A DNA stretch of 34,169 nt. Source: Byssochlamys sp. IMV 00236. Its lineage: Eukaryota; Ascomycota; Eurotiomycetes; Eurotiales; Thermoascaceae. The translations under genes were made by a program, and so were the position numbers. Numbering within the stretch: the first letter of the stretch is position 1; each line of letters opens with the position of its first letter. Shown one piece after another: positions 26,522-34,169 of this stretch. The DNA lies in NCBI GenBank assembly GCA_001931875.2, contig MSJH02000048.1, forward strand, positions 1-34,169. Reading direction: 5' to 3'. The notes beneath the pieces were generated by a model. The model was not told the DNA's origin. It was given only the letters and a program-made list of their open reading frames with translations, and made no database searches.

Positions 26522-29251
26522 TTAAGCACCTGTGCCGTACTTGCTCTTCCACACTTGTTCCATCTTTTCATCAATTCTAGTAAACAAATATTCTGCACCA
26601 CCCAAAACATGACCAGGAAGAATATCCAAAGTGAACTGATCAGGGATATTACGAGCAGGTGCATTCAATTGACGACACATACTGTCCGAAGTCGCGGGCA
26701 TAAAGGGTGAAACCAAAGCTGATAGGAGGTAAATCAGGTTAGCGGCAGATGCAACAACAGCGTCACATTTAGGTCGACTTTCATCAAATAAGGCATTGCT
26801 CAAGTTAGCTTCTTGAAGGTATTGATTACCACGAGCAGAGAGTGCCATGACGGTACCGAGTGCAGCTCGGAGTTTGACAGCTTCCATTTGCTCAACGAAC
26901 TGCTTCAAAAGAGCGTTCACATCCTTGAATAAATCTGTTTCTAATTGGCCATTGAAGTCTGTCTTGGGAATAACACCATCGTATTTGGCAAAGATAAAAC
27001 GAATAGCTCGGTTAACAAAGTTACCAAAGTTGTTTAACAATTCACTGTTGTTCTTGGTGATGAATTCGCTCCATGTGAACATGGAATCGCTGGATTCGGG
27101 GCGAACTGACAAAAGATAGTAACGCCAGACGGAAGGAGGAATACCCGTTTCCTTGGCGTTGTTGCCAAACACACCCACGTTACGCGACTTGGAGAATTTA
27201 CCGCCTTCGTAATTGAGATATTCTGAATTGAAATAATTAGCCGTATACTTCACATTAGAATACTGTCTATTTACCACAAGTGCTGATATGATTCACCTTG
27301 GTCCATTTCTCACCAGTACCGATTTGAACACCAGGGAAGATGACAGAGTGGAATGGAACATTGTCCTTACCCATGAATTGGTACAACTTGACCTGTTCGG
27401 GGTTCTTCCACCACTTTTCCCATTCGTCCGTGTAGTTGGCCGTAATGCTTGGATAACCAATAGGAGCATCGAACCAGACATAGAACACTTTGTCTTCGTA
27501 TCCTTCAAGAGGAACAGGCACGCCCCATTTGAGATCACGGGTGATGCATCGAGGCTTCAGTCCTTCCTTTAACCAAGATTCAGTAATGTGTATACCGTTG
27601 GCAGACCATCCACCTTCAGTGCTGGATTGTTTAAATGTCTCTTCAATGGCGGGCTGGAGCTTGGTTAAGTCGAGGAACAGATGGTTGGACTCCCTCAAGA
27701 TAGGTCGGTTGCCGTCAAGCTTACAGCGAGGCTCAACGAGCTCAGTTGCATTGAGTAACTTTCCACATGCATCACATTGATCACCACGGGCATCCTAATA
27801 ACAGAATGAGTACCTTTAAAAGAAATGGCAGTTATTGCCTTACATTGTATTGACAAAGAGGGCAGATACCTTCGACGTAACGATCAGCCAAGAAGCTTTG
27901 ATTGGCAAAAGTCAGCTTTTTATAATTATCGAGAGAATGAACTTACCGATGGCATTGTTCACAATACAATTGAGTCATAGATTCCTTGACAACATTACCA
28001 TTTGCATAATTCTTCTTAAACATGTCTTGAACGATTTCAGTCTGACGCTCAGTTGTTGTTCTTCCAAAGAGATCAAAGGAAAGATCAAACCATTTGTAGA
28101 CTTCAGTATGAATTGCATTATATTTGTCACAGAGTTCTTTGCATGATACGCCTTCTTCCAATGCCTTTGTTTCAGTGGCTGTACCGTATTCATCTGTACC
28201 ACAAAAGTAAGCTGTGTTGTATCCACGAGCACGACAATATCTCGCAAATACATCTGCACTGAGAGTTGAACCAATGATGTTACCCAAGTGAGGAACATTG
28301 TTGACATAAGGAAGAGCAGAGGTGATCATGATGTTGCGTGCACCTTCTTTAGGAAGAACTCTATTGTTCCTCAACTATTAGTTTCCCTTTTCTTCTCCTT
28401 TTTATCTTTTTCCTCCCCTTACTTGACGTTTTTATCCACAGACTTAGTAGCGACATTCGTGTTGATCTTTTGAGTTGCAGGATTGACTTTTGGCTTGGGA
28501 ATTTCCTTTGTCACCTTCTTTTCGGCATGACCTTGCTTTTTTGACTTTGTTCCCTTGGAGTTCTGCGTAACAAATGAGTCATAACACATCCTGACTTTTT
28601 ACTATTTATTTACGGACCTGTTCCTTGACATATTCAACTGCTGCGGTTACTTTAGTATTCTTGGAAACAATCTCGAACCAGGCAGCCAAGAGAGGGTATT
28701 TGCTAGGTTCTTTGAAAGAAGCAAATGCTTCGACAAGTGCACCGTAATAGATGACATCCAAAAAGCCAACATCGTCGGATACCTATGCAAAAAAGGGTGT
28801 AAGGGATAAAGAAAATGCTTAAAGAGGATAGATTACCTTGGCAAATAAGTTTCTGTACTTGGCCAGAGTCTCTTCGACTATTTGGAACGCCTGATCGAGT
28901 CTTCGCTTGATAATGAATGGACTAATAACAGTTTCTTCCTTTTCGATCACAGAGGACTGTAAGATAGATTCGAGAGAGACATCAAAACGAGTGGCGTTCA
29001 AGAGATACCTTTTTTTTAATAACAAAAAGAAATGAGATATGTATGACTCAAGGTGCTCAACACACTTACTTGACAGCAGCATTCGCGTCAGTCAAAGAGA
29101 TTTCGTCTGATAGGACCAAACTGACGTGTTCACCAGGAACCTCATTTAATTTAATATCCTTTACTTTGGCAGCAATATGAATCTTTAAGGCATTGGCAAA
29201 TGGCTTGGTGTTGGGCGCCAGTTTAGGCAAGGTAAGATTTAGTTTAGACAT
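26522..29251 (-). CDS. MES1: Methionyl-tRNA synthetase, cytosolic (8 exons)
   Basis: The class I synthetase charges tRNA-Met for cytosolic translation. Exons, in transcript order: 29070-29251, 28837-29008, 28618-28782, 28423-28562, 27947-28369, 27844-27895, 27275-27794, 26522-27222. All introns are 44-65 bp and frame is kept, giving 784 residues. Residues 1 to about 172 form a GST-like N-terminal domain, as in yeast Mes1, where it docks Arc1. A Lys-rich linker follows (about 174-220). The Rossmann core shows HLGN (247-250, the HIGH motif), the zinc-knuckle cysteines CEQC and CPLC, then CDAC, and KFSKS (560-564, the KMSKS loop). A helical anticodon-binding domain ends at SKYGTGA, with no EMAP-like tail. 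Intron 4 needs a GAG acceptor (28370) because the nearer TAG would create a stop. A TATAAA (29310-29315) lies about 60 bp upstream of the ATG. Confidence 0.95.
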
Positions 29252-29610
29252 GAAAAAAAAAAAAACAAGAAAAACAAAAAGAAAAACAACACAAAAGCAG
29301 AAGCTCGGGTTTATAAATAGGGCAACAAGCCACAGATAACGACAACATCATTTTAAATGATGAGAATCATCTTGCGGGTGGCGGAAAGTTTAATATAGAA
29401 ATATAGTCTCTTTTTAACTTATTTCAGAGTATAATCCGTTTAAGAAGCACGCAAAATAAAACCCGGTACACAAGTCAAAAAGGGAGACACTGTTAAAATG
29501 TATCAACGGCACATAATTTCAGTCAAATTCTATTTTTTTTTGTTTCTCTTTTTCTTTCTTTATAATATTTAAAGTGTTAATTAAACGCTGAGAGAGGGGA
29601 AATAAAATAT
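29252..29610. other. Intergenic, MES1 promoter and NDUFA2 3' flank
   Basis: The 359-bp stretch separates two minus-strand genes. It holds a minus-strand TATAAA at 29310-29315 and an A-rich leader (29252-29300) before the MES1 start. A T-rich run (29529-29560) lies nearer the NDUFA2 end. No gene is seen. Confidence 0.55.
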
Positions 29611-30005
29611 TTAAGCAGATTTAATCAATTGCTCCAAGGTTCTTTCAATATCTTGTGCTGATGCATTTTGAAGAATGACTTTACGTTCAATTCCTTTATC
29701 TATAAAAGAAATGAGTCATGATTGTCAATAATACAAAAAATAAACATACCGAAACGAGCAAAAGCACGAGCTTCAACACCACTAGCTTCACGAATCAAAA
29801 TGGGAAGTTCAGGATTGGCTTGCTTGATAGTAAGGTAGTTCTTTGCAACAAAGTCGCTACAAGCTGTCAGGTTAATAATTCATCTGTTGTGTATGTTTGA
29901 AACAATTTCTGCTCATTACCGAAGTCCACTACTGGCAGGCGAGGTTTGGCAGAAATGAAGACGAAGTTCCTTGAGTCCCTTTAATTGTGATCTTAATGCA
30001 GACAT
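29611..30005 (-). CDS. NDUFA2: NADH:ubiquinone oxidoreductase subunit NDUFA2/B8 (3 exons)
   Basis: This is a small accessory subunit of mitochondrial complex I, in the matrix arm, with a thioredoxin-like fold of the L51/S25/CI-B8 family. Exons are 29920-30005, 29750-29856 and 29611-29699, with introns of 63 and 50 bp, giving 93 residues, close to the usual family size. Family signatures are LKELRLHFCQTSPASSG, KQANPELPILIREASG and ARAFARF. The first conserved Cys is present at residue 19. The position that is the second Cys in animal proteins (in the REC segment) is Ala here. An alternative upstream ATG frame passes through a likely intron end (TTTGTAG near 30061), so a spliced 5' UTR is possible. 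The gene lies about 200 bp downstream of the NOG2 stop on the same strand. Confidence 0.9.
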
Positions 30006-30206
30006 TTCGTTAATGTAGGAAAAGAAAACCCTTGGAACCTTTCTCCTCGGTTGTTCGAACCTACAAAAAAAAAGATACAATTGAATCAGCGACAATTTGA
30101 TGACGTTACGAGCGTGTCCAATCAAATGAAACAAAAAGCTTATTTAAAAAAGAATAAACAAAAATTACAAGTATAAAAAAGTATTCTAATACACAAAAGA
30201 TGTTTA

Positions 30207-32308
30207 TTAATTTCTCTTGCGTTTGCCAGCAACTGCAGAACCTTTGAGACGAGAATGGAGGACTTTCTTTTTTTCATCATCAGGCTTGACCTTATTTCTA
30301 TTCTTATTCTTAACGTTGGCTGTTTCATAGTAATGGACACCAACTTTCCCTTTCTTTGGAACTTCAGTTTCATTATTATTAGTTTTGACCTTCTTTGCTG
30401 GTTGCTCTTCCACTTCATCTTCTTCTTCCTCTTCCTCTTCTTCTTCATCATTATTACCGCCTTCATCTTCACTCAATTCAAGCTCACTGTCAATCCCCTG
30501 TTCTTCTTCATCTTCTTCTCCTTCGATCACAGGAGCCTTAACGACAGGACCTTGTTCACCAACAACATCTTCGAATACTTCATCCCAATCTGTTGTTTGC
30601 TTGGCTGCAGACTTTGTTGATTTCTTATTGGCAGCTTCCTCTTCCTTCTTTGCATTTTCTTTAGCGCGTTCTTCTTCAATTAATTGAGCATTATTAGCCA
30701 AGTCGTCTTCCATGTACTCTGCAGTCACATTGATCTTTCCAAAGATTTGCTCCACGCCCAGCTTGCGTTTCTTCTTTTCTTCTTCTTGTTCCTCAGTTAA
30801 AGGTTCAACAGATTCAGGAGGTGGAGTATAAAAGGGAATACGACCACGAAGCCAGTCATGGAGCACCATGATGGACACGTTATGAATATCAGGCTCACCC
30901 TTTTTCAGCAATTTACCCGTCTTACGAGCGATCTGTTCGAGGAAATCTGTAGAGTCTTCCCATCCTTGGAGGCCATAAGTTCTCTTTAGGTATTCAGGTC
31001 TCACACGTTCCAAGATGGTAGGAATGGTATCTTCAGGAGAAGCCATCTTTTCTGCACGAACTGAGCCCTTAAGAATGATGTCAACTTCTGTATCATCTGA
31101 GTTGGGAGGCACCACACCAGGACAGTCAATGAGATAGATACGCTTCATCAATGTGATATACTGCCACACTTTAGTTTCTCCTGGAATAGGAGCCACGGAA
31201 CAGACCTTTTTGGATTTTAATGTGTTGATGATGGATGATTTGCCTGTGTTGGGGTACCCAATAAAACCAACAGAGATTTGCTTTCTGTCACTGTGAAGGG
31301 TAGCGAACTGACGTAGGAGTTGAATAAGTGAACCCTTACCGAAGGAGTTGTTGATAGATGCGTGGAAGGCAAGTGTGGGTGCAGACTGAGAAAGATGGGA
31401 TACCCAACGAGCTGTTACCCAAGTAGGCACAAGATCACATTTGTTGAGAACAAAGATGAGTTGCTTGTGAGGCTTTTCTTTTCTAATAAAGTTTTCTACA
31501 TTTCTACAACGAGTGCCGATAGGATCACGAGCGTCAAGGACGTGAATGATGACATCTGAAGAATCAATAACTTTGTACAATTCGTTCCAGATACGCTTGG
31601 ATTGACCTGCTTGAAGATACCAAGCACGACTAGCATCAGTATAATCAGATTCTTTGTTGGCTAAAAGACTTGAATCCTTGTCCGATTTATAATTTTCTAT
31701 AAAGAGTATTTAGTTTCTTTTGCTAAATTCATCCCAATTATAAATTTACCATGTGTGTCATCTACTCTAGACATCAACTCTTCCATAGATCCAATCTCAA
31801 TCTTGGGCTTCTTTCTTTGCGCCTTTTTGCCAAATGTATTGGAAAATGGATCTGTGTCGAGAATATGCATGCGTGTGTGCTTTGTAGCGTCTTGCAAAAG
31901 TGACATGGGCAGCTTATTTTGTTTTAACAGTACCTGATAAGGATCACTCACTTTGGCACCAAGGTTTTCTCTAAACTGTTCTAGAGCCTTTTGACCAATG
32001 ACTCGGGTATTACCTAATACAAGTCAATATCTCCCTTCAATAGAGTCTTACGGATGTTAATTACCAAACCATTTTCTATTAGGTGCAACTCTAGCAACTT
32101 TTGCTTCTGAACTTTGGTATTCGGCAGCTTGAACGATCTTGCCTTGAGAATCTCGAATGGCTTTTCCACCCTTCAGCATATTGATGTATTTGATCTTTTT
32201 GGCATCTCTGTAAAAGTTCTCTCCCTTTACTCTCATGTTCTTGGCACGATCGTCGCCACCAGCCTTGTCTCTGGTGACTCTCTGCTTTTCCTTCTTGTAT
32301 TGTCCCAT
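30207..32308 (-). CDS. NOG2: Nucleolar GTP-binding protein Nog2/GNL2 (3 exons)
   Basis: Nog2 is a circularly permuted GTPase that binds pre-60S particles and licenses their nuclear maturation and export. Exons are 32065-32308, 31750-32013 and 30207-31696, with introns of 51 and 53 bp, giving 665 residues. The N-terminal NGP1NT region includes [20 protein letters not shown]. The GTPase motifs come in permuted order: G4 NKCD (254-257), then G1 GYPNTGKSS (316-324), then G3 DCPG (360-363). This order defines the YlqF/Nog2 group. The segment after it ([23 protein letters not shown]) is typical of Nog2. The tail has long Glu/Asp runs and ends in basic KRKRN, fitting a nucleolar protein. The start MGQYKKEKQ matches the family's usual short basic start. 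An upstream in-frame codon at 32425 would add an atypical Ser/Thr-rich leader. Confidence 0.96.
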
Positions 32309-32881
32309 TTTTTTAAAAAAAAACTGATCAAGTAAAAGATCAAGATAAAAAAATTTTTGACTTGTGTCTGATTGTGACCCATTTGAGGTTTGTGTCGGAG
32401 TTGAACTTGTTTTTGCGCCACCCAAACTGTTGCAGTAAGGTACAGAGATGATCGCAGAGTTTTCAAGAGACTAAAGATTTTATTGGACAAATGAATAAAC
32501 AAGATCAGTAAACACTTTGACTAGTCTTTATAATATAGAAGGGTGTTTTCTAATTCATTGCGTATTTTTGATGAATAAATTTGCTCATTGAACATTTAAG
32601 AAAAACAGTTTGACTACATTATCATCATTCTTTGTCAATCTTGGTTGTAGAGTTTTGGAAGGATAAAATCCCCAAATAATGTACTTTGAGGGAGCCATTA
32701 AAACAGATGATATTGGTAGCTCTATTATTAAACGAAAAGCTGATCCTTCAAGAAAAGGCGCTTGTAGTAATTGCTAACGAATGAATACTACGGAATCTAT
32801 TGAAGGATAAAATTAATGCTTTAGCCGAGATAAACGTTGTCTTGAGGGTAGAACTGACTAAACTTCATTGTTTAATAGGCA
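32309..32881. other. Intergenic with a possible transposon fragment
   Basis: The first 200 bp form the NOG2 promoter side and are A- and T-rich. No intact gene is seen. A short plus-strand coding-like fragment lies at 32682-32777 and is listed separately. Confidence 0.5.
32682..32777 (+). pseudogene. Short fragment resembling an OrfB/Fanzor-type element protein
   Basis: A 31-codon plus frame reads YFEGAIKTDDIGSSIIKR and continues to a stop at 32775-32777. The pattern G-x-I-x-TDG-x-G-x-SI recalls a segment before the RuvC-like domain of TnpB/Fanzor-type proteins of early-diverging fungi. Here the TDG has become TDD. The match is short and made from memory of the pattern, so it is a weak assignment. 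The downstream sequence has stops in all frames. Confidence 0.25.
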
Positions 32882-33286
32882 ATGCATCCAAAGGCTTCAA
32901 TGGTAACTAAAAAGTTGCTACGACGGGCTTATTTTGCCTCCAGCCTGTTACCTGAAAGAAACGCACCAGTCGTCAGAGTCGGAGACAGCCGTACAGGTTA
33001 CGAGGAACGTGCAACACAGTTCAACTGGAAGCACATTTGATGGCTTATTAACCAAGTTAGTAGTAGTGATCTTGTCGAGATTGATAACGACACATATGAT
33101 ATCTGCAGAGGCAATATCTCGTCGAAGATCATGTCGGCCGCTGTTGACAACACGAAGACGCAATTCCACCTTGACGGCACGCTTGGTTGGGGCACTGTTC
33201 CTGGAGATGCAAACCTGTATGTTATACGGAGGCTAGAAGAAATAGAACCGCCTTATATTCCTCGTCGTGTCTGCGCTTGTTATTGA
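32882..33286 (+). pseudogene. Broken ORF of unknown family, one internal stop
   Basis: A plus-strand frame from ATG 32882 to TGA 33284-33286 (135 codons including the stop) is interrupted by a single in-frame TGA at 33038-33040. I do not recognise it. The first part has LLRRAYFASSLLPERNAPVV and a GDSRTGYEERATQFNWK segment. The part after the stop has SSDLVEIDNDTYDICRGN and LDGTLGWGTVPGDANLYVI. The composition is protein-like and charged, without simple repeats, and no good intron removes the stop. It could be a recent pseudogene, or a sequence or assembly error in a real short gene. Confidence 0.4.
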
Positions 33287-33570
33287 GGAACCAACATGCT
33301 TCTCAGCCACTATTGGACAACCAAGGTAAGAACAGAAAAAAAACAAAGCTGACCTAATCAACCAAGGTATTGTTAATAACGCTTTCATTTGAATGTTGTT
33401 TCATTTTTATTTTTGTCCACAGAAAACGCTGTTGTGACATATGCTTCAAGGCAAAATAATGAATCTAAAGTAGAGCCTTGGATGTCAATATATGAGTATA
33501 TTCTGTTTATTATATTGATTCAAAATGTGCTTATGGCAATGAATGCATCTTGCAAATAAAAAGAAAAGCT
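33287..33570. other. Intergenic, nothing recognised
   Basis: This AT-rich stretch lies between the broken ORF and the stop of the minus-strand unknown gene. A GTAAG at about 33326 and a CACAG near 33421 could border an intron extending the broken ORF in another frame, but no coding exon beyond them is convincing. Confidence 0.4.
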
Positions 33571-34116
33571 TTAAGAAGTTCTGGGTGAAGAATATCCCAT
33601 GGGTCTATTTGAGATAAAGAACCCAGAAACAGTATTTAATCTGTCAGATAGTTCATCTCTTCTTTTCAACAAGTCAACGTAAAGGCGATCAAATTCAAGG
33701 TCGCTCATCTCCATGACTTGCATAAAATCTGTAAATTCAGATAGAGCGCAGATAGAGTCTCCAAAGTTGTTTGCCAAGTAAACAAGCCGTGTTCTACGAT
33801 TCACATTAAACAGTGGATGCTGATCCAAATCTGAATCAACTACAATATTTATAGAAATTAGAGTAGACGACATTTGGGAATATGCTTACTTACAGTGAAT
33901 CCTTCTGGAGAGATCCTGTTTTAATTCATTAACCAATCTGTATCCATTGTTTCTCCGGTATAGTTCGTTTAGTCTCCTTGCGATGTCTAACATTACCCAA
34001 TTATACCATGCCATATAAAGTAGTCTTCTTGAGTTGTTATTCAGACCAGATCTACACCATATTTCTACAATGGCGATTTGTAGGTCCTTTGTCTTTACAC
34101 CACAAAGCAATATTTC
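33571..34116 (-). CDS. Unknown protein, 3' part only (2 exons in window, 5' end missing)
   Basis: I do not recognise this protein. Two exons, 33894-34116 and 33571-33839, join in frame over a 54-bp intron (GTAAGT...TTGTAG) and encode about 163 residues to the stop. The upstream exon begins after a TTTAG acceptor (34117), so the start lies in exons outside the window or is not identified. The sequence is helical and charged, with WCRSGLNNNSRRLLYMAWYNW, LARR-type repeats of Arg/Leu (ARRLNELYRRNN) and an acidic segment MEMSDLEFDRLYVDLLKRRD. No membrane segment or catalytic motif is seen. The intact splice signals and long frame support a real gene. Confidence 0.55.
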
Positions 34117-34130
34117 CTAAACAGTGTCTA

Positions 34131-34142
34131 GTCAGCGCTGAC
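34131..34142. repeat. 12-bp perfect palindrome GTCAGCGCTGAC
   Basis: This perfect inverted repeat lies in the presumed intron upstream of the unknown gene and is followed by a (TA)n tract to the window end. It may be chance. A 12-bp palindrome could also be a dimer-binding site. Confidence 0.6.
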
Positions 34143-34169
34143 GTTTTTATGCATATATATATATATATA

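Noticed and set aside
30385..30687. Serine-rich plus-strand ORF opposite NOG2
   Set aside because: It is the antisense of the Glu-rich tail of NOG2 (GAA/GAG runs read as TCT/TTC).
32057..32425. Longer NOG2 N-terminus starting at 32425
   Set aside because: The extra residues are Ser/Thr-rich and then hydrophobic, unlike the family; MGQYKKEKQ at 32308 is the expected start.

Overview
The window is nuclear DNA from a fungus, most likely an early-diverging filamentous one of the Mucorales type (Mucoromycota). The evidence is AT-rich intergenic DNA, many short GT-AG introns of about 44-64 bp, a myosin-motor/cytochrome-b5 chitin synthase, a PIKfyve-type lipid kinase, and remnants of transposons and a Ty3-type element. 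No bacterial or organellar genes are seen. All exon models were assembled by hand from reading frames, splice signals and known protein families.

Layout: (1) 1-646: no gene, a 22-bp tandem repeat. (2) 647-2542, minus: two-exon gene for a glutamine-rich, low-complexity protein of unknown function. (3) 2543-3044: bidirectional promoter. (4) 3045-8316, plus: three-exon chitin synthase whose myosin-like domain has lost its ATP-binding signatures. (5) 8538-9535, plus: three-exon mitochondrial ribosomal protein uS2m. (6) 9682-10236, minus: unknown 184-residue protein. (7) 10695-18192, plus: eight-exon Fab1/PIKfyve phosphatidylinositol-3-phosphate 5-kinase, 2373 residues. (8) 18193-20816: a transposon graveyard holding a decayed intron-containing gene with a serine-recombinase-like motif, the tail of a Tc1/mariner-type DDE transposase, and the integrase C-terminus of a Ty3-type retrotransposon. 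(9) 21004-22128, plus: three-exon Gfd2/YDR514C-like DEDDh nuclease. (10) 22744-23555, minus: two-exon, four-finger C2H2 protein. (11) 23556-26521: gene-poor. (12) 26522-32308, minus: three housekeeping genes in a row, namely cytosolic methionyl-tRNA synthetase, complex I subunit NDUFA2/B8 and the ribosome-biogenesis GTPase Nog2. (13) 32309-34169: transposon-like debris, a broken ORF of unknown origin, and the 3' part of an unknown minus-strand gene that runs off the window.

The genes do not form one pathway. They cover cell wall synthesis, endolysosomal lipid signalling, mitochondrial translation and respiration, cytosolic translation and 60S assembly. The most unusual items are the apparently ATPase-dead motor of the chitin synthase, with an in-frame alternative splice acceptor exactly where the P-loop should be, and the decayed recombinase-like gene between FAB1 and the nuclease gene. 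I see no convincing new multi-gene system.
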